Made by a program: the position numbers and the translations under genes. A stretch of DNA of 64,000 nt from G963720515 sp963720515 (GTDB lineage Bacteria > Actinomycetota > Thermoleophilia > Gaiellales > Gaiellaceae), in assembly GCA_963720515.1 (NCBI GenBank), contig OY970397.1:620001-684000 (forward strand), read 5' to 3'. The notes under the pieces were generated by a model. The model was given only the letters and a program-made list of their open reading frames with translations. It ran no database searches and had not been told where the DNA came from. Of the stretch, positions 39,181 to 47,324 are shown piece by piece; position 1 is the stretch's first letter; every line of letters begins with the position of its first letter.

Positions 39181-40071
39181 CTATGCCGCGGGGGCGAAGA
39201 AGTCGATGACCAGTTGGTTGACGCGTTCAGCCTCGTCGTGGTGCACCCAGTGCGACGCGTCGGGCAGGCGCTCCACACGGTCGAGGTTGGGTACGTCGTC
39301 GTGTTCGGGCTCGGCGAGTTCGGAGCCGAGGTAGGAATCGCGCTCCCCCCAGATCACCAGGGTCGGCGCCGAGATCGGGCGAAGCTTTGCCGCGGCTTCC
39401 TTCTGGGACTGTCTCACCGACGCGCGGTAGTAGTCGATCATCGCGGCGGCCGCCCCTGGCTGCGACCACGCCTCGACGTAGCGTTCGATCTCCTGGTCGG
39501 TGTACGGCGGGTTCGCGTCCTCCAGGAAGTGCCGGAAGAAGTGCCAGTCTCTGAGGTGCACCACCTCCTCGGGCAGTCCCGGAAGCGCAAAGAAGAAGAA
39601 GTACCAGGACTTCCGAAGCTGGCTCGGGTGCTTCAATCCCTCCGAGAGCCGCCGCGGATGAGCCGCGTTCAGGATGACGAGTCGGTCGACCACCTCGGGG
39701 TGGTTCATCGCGGTCGTCCAGGCGATCGATCCGCCCCAGTCGTGACCGACCAACAGCGCGGACTCGCCACCGAGTTCTCCGATGAGGCCGCGGATGTCGG
39801 CGGCGAGCAGGTCGACGCCGTAGGCCTCAAAGCCCTCCGGCTTCGACGACAGGTTGTAGCCACGCGTGTCGGGAACGACGACTCGAAAACCCGCCGCCGC
39901 GAGCGGCTCGATCTGTAGCCGCCAACCGAACCAGAACTCCGGGAAGCCGTGCAGCAGAACGATCAGCGGCCCGTCACCGGCCTCGACGTAATGCAAGCTC
40001 TGATCGCCCACCTCGGCGTAACCCTCCCGAAGCTCGATCCCGACGTCAGGGAGCAGGCTGGTGGTGGTCAT
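39181..40071 (-). CDS. alpha/beta hydrolase, epoxide-hydrolase-like
   Basis: A 296-residue alpha/beta hydrolase. Oxyanion loop HGFPEFW, nucleophile Asp in GHDWGG (Asp rather than Ser, as in epoxide hydrolases and dehalogenases), acid in WGERDSYLG, catalytic His in SHWVHHD. GGAGG six bases before ATG 40071 fixes the start; the longer frame upstream is not used. Hydrolysis of an epoxide is the family prediction; substrate unknown. Confidence 0.88.
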   Translation of the reverse strand: MTTTSLLPDVGIELREGYAEVGDQSLHYVEAGDGPLIVLLHGFPEFWFGWRLQIEPLAAAGFRVVVPDTRGYNLSSKPEGFEAYGVDLLAADIRGLIGELGGESALLVGHDWGGSIAWTTAMNHPEVVDRLVILNAAHPRRLSEGLKHPSQLRKSWYFFFFALPGLPEEVVHLRDWHFFRHFLEDANPPYTDQEIERYVEAWSQPGAAAAMIDYYRASVRQSQKEAAAKLRPISAPTLVIWGERDSYLGSELAEPEHDDVPNLDRVERLPDASHWVHHDEAERVNQLVIDFFAPAA

Positions 40072-40213
40072 GAGGACCTCCGTGGGTAGGGGACGTGGCG
40101 CGAGACTACGCCTGCCGGTCTGGATCCGCAACAACGTCACTGGACCGCCGCCGCGACACAATCGCGCCCGCGAGAGATCGTCGTGGGCCGTCCAGAGCAC
40201 GGCCGCCCGGGAG

Positions 40214-40633
40214 CTAATGCGTCGCCCAGTGCGTGCTAGCGAGCTTGAAGCCGTGCCCCGCGCGGCTCGAGCACGTGAGGCCCGTGGTGCGGGACGTACA
40301 ACGGAACGGGCCGCGCGTCCAGACGCGCCCATAGCGGAGCACGGGCGACGATCCGGAGTACGCCGTGTCGCCCGCGCACACCGGCCGGGCGCGGCGCGCG
40401 CCGGTCATGCCGAGGCCCGTCCAGTCGAGCTCGCACGCGCGGGTCGGCTCCGGGACGAGGCCGCTCAGGATGTCGCACCGGATCGAGGCCGCATGGCCGC
40501 CGGCCGCCGGGCTGTAGATGCAGCCGACGTTCCGCGACGGCATGTGGAACGAGCCGGAATGGAGCGGCGCCGCGGCGGCCGGCTCGACCGAGACGAGGAA
40601 GACGACCAACCCGAGGAGCGCGGCCCGACGCAC
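40214..40633 (-). CDS. small secreted Cys-containing protein (DUF6636-like)
   Basis: 139 residues: signal peptide (AALLGLVVFLVSVEPAAA) and a compact domain with paired Cys (NVGCIYSP, IRCDILSGL, ACELDWTG, VCAGDTAYSG, FRCTSRTTGLTC) matching the pattern of actinobacterial DUF6636 proteins, probably disulfide-bonded. GTG start at 40633. 32 bases downstream of the HD-GYP gene on the same strand. Function unknown. Confidence 0.75.
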   Translation of the reverse strand: MRRAALLGLVVFLVSVEPAAAAPLHSGSFHMPSRNVGCIYSPAAGGHAASIRCDILSGLVPEPTRACELDWTGLGMTGARRARPVCAGDTAYSGSSPVLRYGRVWTRGPFRCTSRTTGLTCSSRAGHGFKLASTHWATH

Positions 40634-40665
40634 ACCGCGACCGTAGCGCGTTTTCGCCGGCGCTT

Positions 40666-41802
40666 CTACGCGGCGTGCGCGGGGCGGTGCAGCGGCACCT
40701 CGTCCTCGCGGTCGCGCTCGGTGAGCACGGAGACGAGGGCGCGGACGCACACGGGGTCGAACTGGGTGCCCGCGTTCAGCCGGAGCTCGAGTGTCGCGTC
40801 GCGCTCGCTCATCGGCTCGCGATACGGGCGCCGTTCGGTCATGGCGCGGAAGGCGTCGCAGACCGAGACGATGCGAGCGCCGATCGGGATCTCCTTGCCG
40901 GCGAGTCCGTCGGGGTAGCCGCCGCCGTCCCAGCGCTCGTGGCTCGAGCGCACGATCGGCAGCACCTCCTTGAGCGACGTGATCGGCGCGAGGATCGCCT
41001 CGCCGGCGATCGTGTGGCGCCGCATGATCCCCCACTCCTCTTCGTCGAGCTTGCCGGGTTTGTTCAGGATCGACTCGGGCACGCGGATCTTCCCGATGTC
41101 GTGGAACAGCGCGCCCAACTCGACGAGATCGAGCTCCTCCGGGCCGAGTCCCAGGCGCCTCGCGACGTCCACCGTCAGGTTGACGACCTCCTGTGTGTGG
41201 TCGTGCGTGTACGAGTCCTTCTCCTCGAGGGCGTTCGCGAGCGACGCGAGCGTCTCCCGGTAGACGCGCTGCAGCGCCGTGCGGTCCTCCATGTGGACGA
41301 GGAGCCCGCCGACCTGGCGCGCGAAGAACTCCCCCAGCGCGGTCTCGTCGGTGTCGAACGTCTCGCTGCCCTCGCGGTAGACCTCGATGATCCCCCAAAC
41401 CGCGTCGCCGCACGGAAGCGCGAGCATGAGCACCGAGCGCATCCCCATCTCCCGGAGCACGAACGCCTCGGTCGGCTCGACCGCCGGATCGTCCAGCGAG
41501 AGCGCCTCGGGCCGCCCGGTCTCGAGCACCTTGCGCGTGAGCGGATAGTCGTCCAGGTGGTAGGCGAACTGCGCGAACGGCGACGTGCGCGGCCCGTTCG
41601 GGTCGGCGGCGGTCACCTCGCGCACGGTCTCGCCCTCCCGCCGCGAGACCACGGCGCTCACGCCGTCGAGGAGCTGCGCCGCCTCACGGGCGGTCGCGCC
41701 GAGGAGCGCGTCGGCGGTCGGTTCGACGGTGAGCCGTTCGAGGGCACTCGCAATCCGCGCGAGAGTGCCACCGACGGCCGAGTTCACATGCGATTCGGTC
41801 AT
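40666..41802 (-). CDS. GAF-HD-GYP domain protein
   Basis: 378 residues: an N-terminal GAF-type sensor (~20-180) and an HD-GYP domain with HD in ALFHDIGKIRVPESIL, HTIAGE, and the GYP motif HERWDGGGYPDGL. HD-GYP proteins hydrolyse cyclic-di-GMP or related dinucleotides; the key metal-binding residues are present. ATG 41802; the open frame upstream runs into the tRNA-Glu region and is not coding. Stands just outside the tRNA-Glu island. Confidence 0.9.
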   Translation of the reverse strand: MTESHVNSAVGGTLARIASALERLTVEPTADALLGATAREAAQLLDGVSAVVSRREGETVREVTAADPNGPRTSPFAQFAYHLDDYPLTRKVLETGRPEALSLDDPAVEPTEAFVLREMGMRSVLMLALPCGDAVWGIIEVYREGSETFDTDETALGEFFARQVGGLLVHMEDRTALQRVYRETLASLANALEEKDSYTHDHTQEVVNLTVDVARRLGLGPEELDLVELGALFHDIGKIRVPESILNKPGKLDEEEWGIMRRHTIAGEAILAPITSLKEVLPIVRSSHERWDGGGYPDGLAGKEIPIGARIVSVCDAFRAMTERRPYREPMSERDATLELRLNAGTQFDPVCVRALVSVLTERDREDEVPLHRPAHAA

Positions 41803-41883
41803 GGTGAGGAGCCGAGTCAAAGGGTGCCTACTCTGCGGCCCCGCAGCCTCCCCCTTTCGGGCTACTGGGCCCTCATCGCTTGG

Positions 41884-41889
41884 TAGGCT
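41884..41889 (+). promoter_or_regulatory. candidate -10 box of tRNA-Glu
   Basis: TAGGCT ends 12 bases before the tRNA, the same spacing as the TAAGAT box of tRNA-Gln. Confidence 0.35.
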
Positions 41890-41901
41890 TGCGAGCCCCA
41901 C

Positions 41902-41974
41902 GGCGCATTCGTCTAGGGGCCTAGGACGCCGCCCTCTCACGGCGGTAACACGGGTTCGAATCCCGTATGCGCCT
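41902..41974 (+). tRNA. tRNA-Glu (anticodon CTC)
   Basis: Acceptor GGCGCAT/ATGCGCC, anticodon arm CCGCC-CTCTCAC-GGCGG with anticodon CTC, T arm ACGGG-TTCGAAT-CCCGT, discriminator T; CCA not encoded. Its last 18 bases are repeated at 47222. Confidence 0.95.
41957..41974 (+). repeat. 18-bp direct repeat, left copy (tRNA-Glu 3' end)
   Basis: CGAATCCCGTATGCGCCT, from the T loop to the discriminator base; exact second copy at 47222-47239. Candidate att core. Confidence 0.75.
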
Positions 41975-41999
41975 TTCCAGGCCGCATGGACACAGGCCA

Positions 42000-42160
42000 A
42001 CCGTGATTCCGATCATCCCGACCACGCGCCACGGCAGCCCGTGCGCGAAGGCCAGGACGTCGCCCAGCTCCACCGGCGCCGGCGTATGAACAACGCCCAG
42101 ATCATGCCGTCATCGGCGTAGAGGCGTACGCGGGCGCCGACTTCGCGCAGCTCCACGGCA
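42000..42160 (-). pseudogene. short remnant of an unidentified gene
   Basis: Minus-strand sequence reads VELREVGARVRLYADDGMIW, then after a frame change PVELGDVLAFAHGLPWRVVG. Both parts are protein-like but have no start or ribosome site. I do not recognise the family. It sits directly inside the left edge of the tRNA-Glu island, where broken genes are expected. Confidence 0.35.
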
Positions 42161-42253
42161 TGAGCATGGCGGGCAGGGCGACGCTGCGCTTGGGACCACT
42201 CCGGACGTGTCCTGGCTTGCCTCGCGCGTCCGATGATGGTGGCCCCATCTGGA

Positions 42254-42285
42254 TGTTGGGCCCCGACCGAATGCCGGGGCCAACA
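42254..42285 (-). terminator. hairpin downstream of the small secreted-protein gene
   Basis: TGTTGGGCCCCG pairs with CGGGGCCAACA (one bulged G) about 30 bases past the stop at 42314. No T-run. Confidence 0.45.
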
Positions 42286-42313
42286 CGAAGTTCTCAGATG
42301 CTAACTGCGTTGA

Positions 42314-42772
42314 TTACCAGGGACTGTCGAACGTGTGGCAGATGTAGTAGTCCCAGCCGAAGCGCGGGTAGAGCCAGCTGTACTGGTAGCTCGGTGGGTC
42401 GGTCGGACATGGCTGGCCATGGAAGAGATCTCCGCGGATGAGCCTCTCAGTCCCCACGAACGGACTGTTCTCGGACGTTGCGTCGTCGGTCGCGAACACC
42501 AGAAAGGTCGCTGATCGCGCCTCGCCGGACACGACGCCCTCGAGCTGACCGGGTGGCGCACAGTGGACGTTCGGGTTGAAGGGAGGCGGCAGGAAGCAGG
42601 TCCAGTGCGCCCGAGTGAGTTGGGCCGGGCTCAGGCCTTGGGCTGGCGCCGCGACAGCGGTGATGGTCGCTGTCACTGCCGCGACGGCGACGATCGCGAG
42701 GAAGCGCACGCTTCTCACCCACCTGCCCGGCCAGCGCTTAGCCGCTGCGTTCGAGACCCGACATGTCTCCAT
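42314..42772 (-). CDS. small secreted protein, unknown family
   Basis: 152 residues. ATG 42772 with GGAG upstream; a basic start then a signal segment (FLAIVAVAAVTATITAVAA, cut near APAQG). The mature part has four Cys (HWTCFLPPPFNPNVHCAP, GQPCPTDPP, YYICHTFDSPW) and aromatic-rich C-terminus. No family recognised. Lies in the tRNA-Glu island. Confidence 0.68.
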   Translation of the reverse strand: METCRVSNAAAKRWPGRWVRSVRFLAIVAVAAVTATITAVAAPAQGLSPAQLTRAHWTCFLPPPFNPNVHCAPPGQLEGVVSGEARSATFLVFATDDATSENSPFVGTERLIRGDLFHGQPCPTDPPSYQYSWLYPRFGWDYYICHTFDSPW

Positions 42773-42965
42773 CAGTTGTCTCCTTTCGATCGAGGAAACG
42801 TGCCGAATGACGGTATGAGCGCGGACGTCGCTCCGACATCGGGGGGACCGCCTACATTTGCGCGTCGGGCTACCCATCTTGGTGAAGCGGCCGGAACCGT
42901 CCGGAGTGCAATCTGAGGGCGTACGGAGGGGAGCACCATCCGCGTTTCCGCGGCCACCGGGATCG

Positions 42966-43010
42966 AGGCCGATCGAACGTACCGGGATCGAACCGGTGAC
43001 CTCCGGCCTC
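42966..43010 (-). repeat. tRNA 3'-half fragment (minus strand)
   Basis: The minus strand reads GAGGTC, a perfect T arm ACCGG-TTCGATC-CCGGT and ACGTTCGA like an acceptor 3' strand; no 5' half is present. It resembles an attachment-site remnant left by an earlier integration. Parent tRNA is not in this window. The rest of 42773-43206 holds no gene. Confidence 0.45.
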
Positions 43011-43206
43011 GTGAATGGAGAAACGGTCGACGACCGCCCAGAACGGGAAACGCCGCAAACCAGCATGGCTAGTGGACTTGCGGCAGACGTTCCTCGTAGC
43101 TGCGCGATCGGCGGATTCCCCTGAGATCGAATCGTTCTGGCGTTGAGATGGCGTCAGGCTTGCGCCCTGGCAACGTGCGTCATGATCCCGCTAGGCTGGT
43201 CAACTC

Positions 43207-45867
43207 ATGGGCTTGGTCGCGCCGAAGACGGTGCGGAGCGCTGTGCTCGGCTCCCCCGGCGAGCCGGCGGAGCTGCTCGAGCGCTCACAGAATCTCTCGA
43301 CGCTAGAGGATGCGCTTGGCGCTGTCCTCGATAGCTCACGCGGCCGGCTGGTATTCGTCCGCGGCGAGGCGGGCGTGGGCAAGACGACGCTCGTGCGGAC
43401 CTTCTGCGATCAGCACGCCGGGTCGGCGCGTCTGCTGGCCGGTGCATGCGACGCGCTCTTCACGCCCCGTCCACTCGGCCCGCTGCTCGACATCACCCGC
43501 ACGACCGGGGGCGAGCTCGCAACGCTGGTCGAAGGCGGGGCGAGGCCCCATGAGGTGGCCTCGGCACTCATTCAGGAGCTGGAGACGAAATCGCCGACGA
43601 TTCTCGTGCTCGAGGACGTCCACGCCGCCGATGAGGCCACTCTCGACGTGCTGCGGCTGGTGGGTCGCAGGGTGGAAGCCGTTCCGGTGCTCATCATCGC
43701 GACGTACCGGGACGACGAGCTCGACCGAGCCCATCCGCTGCGGATCGTGCTCGGTGAACTGGGGTCGCAAAGCTCGCTCACCCGCGTGAAGATCGAGCCG
43801 CTGTCACCGGAGGCGGTAGCGGAGCTGGCAGGCCCGCGCGATATCGACGCGGAGGAGCTCTACCGGGTAACCGGCGGCAACCCCTTCTTCGTGACCGAGG
43901 TGCTCGCGGGCGAGGGTCGAATTCCAGAGTCGATCCGCGACGCGGTCCTCGCGCGGGCGACGCGTTTGAGCGAACCGGCCCGCGGGCTGCTCGATGCGGT
44001 TGCGATCGTGCCTCCGCAGGCCGAGTTCTGGCTCATCGAGGCCGTCGCGGCGGAGGCTGTGAAGCATCTCGACGAATGCCTGAGCTCGGGCATGCTCGCG
44101 CCTGATCAGGGCGGCGTTGCTTTCCGCCACGAGCTGGCGCGTCTGGCCGTCGAGGAGTCGATTCCGCCAGACCGCCTGGTCACGCTGCACAGGGAAGCGC
44201 TACAGGCGCTCGTCGACCCGCCCTCCGGGGTGCCGGACCTCGCACGACTTGCGTACCACGCCGAGGGTGCCGGGGACGCTGAGGCCGTCCTCGAGTTCGC
44301 GCCCGAGGCCGCCGAGCGGGCGGCGGCGCTAGGGGCACATCGGGAGGCGGCTGCGCAATACGCCAGAGCGCTTCGCTTCGCCGACGAAGCAGCGGCCGAG
44401 ACACGAGCCGAGCTCCTCGAACGCCGCTCGTACGAGTGCTATGTCACCGACCAGTTCGTCGACGCCGTCGCGGCGCAACGGCAGGCGGTCGACCTTCTGC
44501 GGGACATCGGCGACGCGCGCAGGGAGGGTGCGGCGATCTGCTCGCTCGCCCGACGAGTCTGGTGCGGAGGCGCCGATGAGGAAGCCCACCAGGCGAGCGT
44601 CGAGGCCGTCGCGGTGCTCGAGAGGCTTCCGCCGGGTCGTGAGCTCGCGATCGCCTACGGCGTCTCCTCGTCAATCTGCATGAACCGCGAGGACGCCGAG
44701 GGCACGATGCGGTGGGGGAGGCGCGCGACCGAGCTCGCGGAGCGACTCGACGAAACCGAGGCACTCGCGTATTCGCTGAACAACGTCGGCACCATGAAGC
44801 TCCTTACGGGAGACCCCGCAGGAGCAGAGCTCCTGGACCACAGCCTCGAGCTCGCCGACCGCGAGGGTCTGGAAGACCATGTAGGCCGGGCCTACCTTCA
44901 CTTCGGCTGGGTAATGGCCCGCAACCGTGCGTACTGGCTGGAAGATCGGGTAACGGCCGGCATCGACTACGCGAGCGAGCGGGGTCTCGATCTTTGGTGG
45001 CTCTACCTCCACGGGTATCGGGGCCGAGCCGACCTCGACCGCGGGCGCTGGGACGACGCCGCTGCCGCGGCGACACTCGTCCGCGGCAACCCTCGGGACG
45101 CTTTCCTCCTATCGACCCTCGCGCTCGTGGTGCTCGGCCTCGTCCGGACGCGCCGCGGAGATCCAGAAGCATGGCCGCTGCTCGACGAGGCTCTCGAGCT
45201 TGCCGACTCCAACGAGGAGCTGCAACGCGCCGCGCCCGTCGCCGCGGCGAGGGCCGAAGCTGCCTGGCTCGACGGCGAGCCCGACCGGATCGCGGGCGAG
45301 ACCGACGCGACCTTCGAGCTCGCGCTGCGAAGGCGCTCCGCGTGGGCGAGCGGTGAGCTCGCAACCTGGCGCCGTCGCGCGGGCATCCGCGAAGCGGCTC
45401 CCGACCACGCGCCCGAGCCCTATGCGCTGGAGCTGGCCGGTGAGCCGGCGCGCGCGGCGGAGCTGTGGATGAAGCTGGGCTGTCCGTACGAGGCTGCCCT
45501 TGCGCTTGCGGATACCGACGAGGACGACGCGCTTCGCCGAGCCCTCGAGGAGCTCCAGAAACTCGATGCGCAGCCGGCGGCGAGGATTGTCGCCCGTCGC
45601 CTGCGCGAGCGCGGCGTCAGAGGGCTGCCGCGAGGCCCGCGCGCTTCGACCGAGAAGAACCCAGCCGGCTTGACGGCCAGAGAGGTCGAGGTGCTCGGGC
45701 TGGTTGCTCAGGGTCTCCGCAACGCCGAGATCGCCGAGCGCCTCGTCGTGGCAGAGAAGACTGTCGACCATCACGTCTCCTCGATCCTGCGGAAGCTCGA
45801 GGTTCCGACGCGTGGACACGCGTCCGCCGAGGCCGTACGGCTCGGCCTCACCACTCAGAATCGGTAG
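43207..45867 (+). CDS. LuxR-family regulator with AAA ATPase domain (LAL type)
   Basis: An 886-residue intact regulator: AAA ATPase with Walker A GEAGVGKTTLV (about residue 55) and Walker B TILVLEDVHAAD, long helical TPR-like middle, and C-terminal LuxR helix-turn-helix (LTAREVEVLGLVAQGLRNAE, KTVDHHVSSILRKL). Such proteins sense small molecules and activate transcription. A TAGGCT box at 43192-43197 would give an almost leaderless mRNA from ATG 43207. An array of palindromes follows 18 bases after its stop and may be its own target. Confidence 0.93.
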   Translation: MGLVAPKTVRSAVLGSPGEPAELLERSQNLSTLEDALGAVLDSSRGRLVFVRGEAGVGKTTLVRTFCDQHAGSARLLAGACDALFTPRPLGPLLDITRTTGGELATLVEGGARPHEVASALIQELETKSPTILVLEDVHAADEATLDVLRLVGRRVEAVPVLIIATYRDDELDRAHPLRIVLGELGSQSSLTRVKIEPLSPEAVAELAGPRDIDAEELYRVTGGNPFFVTEVLAGEGRIPESIRDAVLARATRLSEPARGLLDAVAIVPPQAEFWLIEAVAAEAVKHLDECLSSGMLAPDQGGVAFRHELARLAVEESIPPDRLVTLHREALQALVDPPSGVPDLARLAYHAEGAGDAEAVLEFAPEAAERAAALGAHREAAAQYARALRFADEAAAETRAELLERRSYECYVTDQFVDAVAAQRQAVDLLRDIGDARREGAAICSLARRVWCGGADEEAHQASVEAVAVLERLPPGRELAIAYGVSSSICMNREDAEGTMRWGRRATELAERLDETEALAYSLNNVGTMKLLTGDPAGAELLDHSLELADREGLEDHVGRAYLHFGWVMARNRAYWLEDRVTAGIDYASERGLDLWWLYLHGYRGRADLDRGRWDDAAAAATLVRGNPRDAFLLSTLALVVLGLVRTRRGDPEAWPLLDEALELADSNEELQRAAPVAAARAEAAWLDGEPDRIAGETDATFELALRRRSAWASGELATWRRRAGIREAAPDHAPEPYALELAGEPARAAELWMKLGCPYEAALALADTDEDDALRRALEELQKLDAQPAARIVARRLRERGVRGLPRGPRASTEKNPAGLTAREVEVLGLVAQGLRNAEIAERLVVAEKTVDHHVSSILRKLEVPTRGHASAEAVRLGLTTQNR

Positions 45868-45884
45868 CGCCTCGCTCCAACATG

Positions 45885-45906
45885 GGGAGATCTCCCGATT
45901 CGGGAG
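45885..45906. promoter_or_regulatory. overlapping palindromes, candidate operator
   Basis: GGGAGATCTCCC (45885-45896) overlaps CTCCCGATTCGGGAG (45892-45906), giving three alternating GGGAG/CTCCC half-sites. It lies between the LuxR-type gene and the ATG at 45934, 28 bases before the latter. Confidence 0.5.
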
Positions 45907-45933
45907 CAGACGCGGCTTCGTACCGTCGAAGCC

Positions 45934-46140
45934 ATGGACGAGACCTACCGCATCCTCGGAACGACGCACCAAGCCGATCTCGAGCGCAAGGCAGACCGGC
46001 GTCGGCTCGCGGCGACCGCGCGCGGGACGAAGGATGGTCGGGCGCTTCCGAAGATCAAGCGGCCCTGGAACCGAGCGCGAGTGATCCTTGCTCGGCTCGT
46101 TGGCTTCTTGCGAGTTCAGAAGCAACGGAAAGGAGTACGC
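45934..46140 (+). other. in-frame coding-like extension or separate small ORF before DUF4242 gene
   Basis: From ATG 45934 the frame reads MDETYRILGTTHQADLERK and a basic, Arg-rich helical stretch, and runs without a stop into the DUF4242 gene. It looks like a small stand-alone protein whose stop has been lost, or a fused N-terminus. The palindromic operator just upstream favours real transcription from here. Confidence 0.4.
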
Positions 46141-46422
46141 ATGCCCCGCTATCTGGTCGAGCGCACCTTCCCCGAAGGGCTCGGCATCACCCCGGACGAC
46201 GACGGTGCCCGCACCTGCCTCTCGGTCGTCCAGAGCAACGCCGACGCAGGCGTGACGTGGCTCCACTCGTACGTCACGGAGGACCGGCGCAAGACCTTCT
46301 GCATCTACGACGGGCCTTCGCCTGAAGCGATCAGGCAGAGCGCGGCGCGGAACAGCCTGCCAATCGACTCGATCGTCCCCGTGCGCGTGCTCGACCCCTA
46401 CTTCCACTACGCAGCGGCCTAG
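46141..46422 (+). CDS. DUF4242-like small protein
   Basis: 93 residues beginning MPRYLVERTFPEGL, then VVQSNADAGVTWLHSYVTED and FCIYDGPSPEAIRQSA: the ferredoxin-like fold pattern of DUF4242 (SCO4226-type, some of which bind nickel). AAGGAG eight bases before ATG 46141 supports starting here, although the frame is open to 45934. Followed 10 bases later by a secreted-protein gene, so probably cotranscribed. Confidence 0.78.
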   Translation: MPRYLVERTFPEGLGITPDDDGARTCLSVVQSNADAGVTWLHSYVTEDRRKTFCIYDGPSPEAIRQSAARNSLPIDSIVPVRVLDPYFHYAAA

Positions 46423-46432
46423 GAGGAACATC

Positions 46433-47047
46433 ATGCGCAAAGTCCTCATCCTCATCCTCGTCCTCGCCGCCACAGCCCTCGCCGTAGGCGCGACCGCGTG
46501 GGGCTCGGGCGGGGAAAGCGTGAAGAAGGACGTCCATGCGATGGCGATGACGCCGGCGACCCCGCCGGAGCTCGCGCCGCTCGTGGCCGACGCCCGGTTC
46601 GCGACGGCGAAGTTCGCCACGAGCCTGCGTCGGGCGAAGCGGGCCGGCTACCGGACGATCGTCACGCAGCACATCCCGGACATGGGCTGGCACTTCATGA
46701 ACCCGAACATCACCGGTTTCGACGTGACGAGGCCGCCGATCCTCGTCTACGTCGAGCGCGGCCATCGCTGGCAGCTCGTCGCCTTCGAGTGGGTGTTCAC
46801 CCAGCGACCCGTGCCTGACCCGCTACCGGGTGCGCAGTACGGCTCGTTCCCGGCGGCGTGCCATTACGTCGACGGCACGTTCGTCCCGGAGCAGAATCAG
46901 GCCAATTGTCCGCGCCGGAGCCCGATCTCAGGTGCGCGATTTGCCTTCTGGCATCCCGACTTCGTCACGTTGCACCTCTGGCTGTGGTACCCGAACCCGG
47001 ACGGCATCTACGCGGGGATGAATCCCCTCATTCGCCCGTTCAACTAG
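46433..47047 (+). CDS. secreted protein of unknown function
   Basis: 204 residues with a signal peptide (VLILILVLAATALAVGATA) and a domain rich in aromatic residues: GYRTIVTQHIPDMGWHFMNP, VERGHRWQLVAFEWVF, FWHPDFVTLHLWLWYPNPDG. AGGAGG precedes ATG 46433. The pattern matches actinobacterial exported proteins of unknown role. Ends before a strong hairpin at 47070-47099. Confidence 0.75.
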   Translation: MRKVLILILVLAATALAVGATAWGSGGESVKKDVHAMAMTPATPPELAPLVADARFATAKFATSLRRAKRAGYRTIVTQHIPDMGWHFMNPNITGFDVTRPPILVYVERGHRWQLVAFEWVFTQRPVPDPLPGAQYGSFPAACHYVDGTFVPEQNQANCPRRSPISGARFAFWHPDFVTLHLWLWYPNPDGIYAGMNPLIRPFN

Positions 47048-47069
47048 CCGGCGTCGCACCGGACGGCTG

Positions 47070-47099
47070 CCCGCAGGCCTGACAAGCCGGGCCTGCGGG
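47070..47099 (+). terminator. 10-bp hairpin after the secreted-protein gene
   Basis: CCCGCAGGCC pairs with GGCCTGCGGG around a ten-base loop, 22 bases past the stop. No T-run. Confidence 0.55.
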
Positions 47100-47221
47100 A
47101 GCCGGCTTCTGGCCGTTGCGAGCGCCGTGCGAACGGCCGAGGACATACACGCACGCGCTCGCCGCGTGCGTGCCCCGGTGCTCCCCGGAGACACGGAAAC
47201 CACCGGTTTGCAGGGCAGGTG

Positions 47222-47239
47222 CGAATCCCGTATGCGCCT
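47222..47239 (+). repeat. 18-bp direct repeat, right copy (tRNA-Glu 3' end)
   Basis: Exact copy of the last 18 bases of tRNA-Glu, without the rest of the tRNA; likely right attachment site of the island. Confidence 0.75.
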
Positions 47240-47324
47240 CTCGCCGATCGACGTCCGCCCGCCTCGCGGGCTGACGACTTCGATCGGCATTCTTCTATTC
47301 GCAAGTCCTCGGGCCGCGAGCGGT

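Larger units (their letters stand above)
41957..47239. mobile_element. candidate 5.3-kb genomic island at tRNA-Glu
   Basis: Bracketed by the intact tRNA-Glu and an exact 18-base copy of its 3' end. Contains a gene remnant, two secreted proteins, a LuxR-family ATPase regulator, a palindromic operator candidate and a DUF4242 protein. No integrase is visible. Confidence 0.45.

Noticed and set aside
40714..41886. Plus-strand frames opposite the HD-GYP gene
   Set aside because: Mirror-type shadow of a clear HD-GYP domain.
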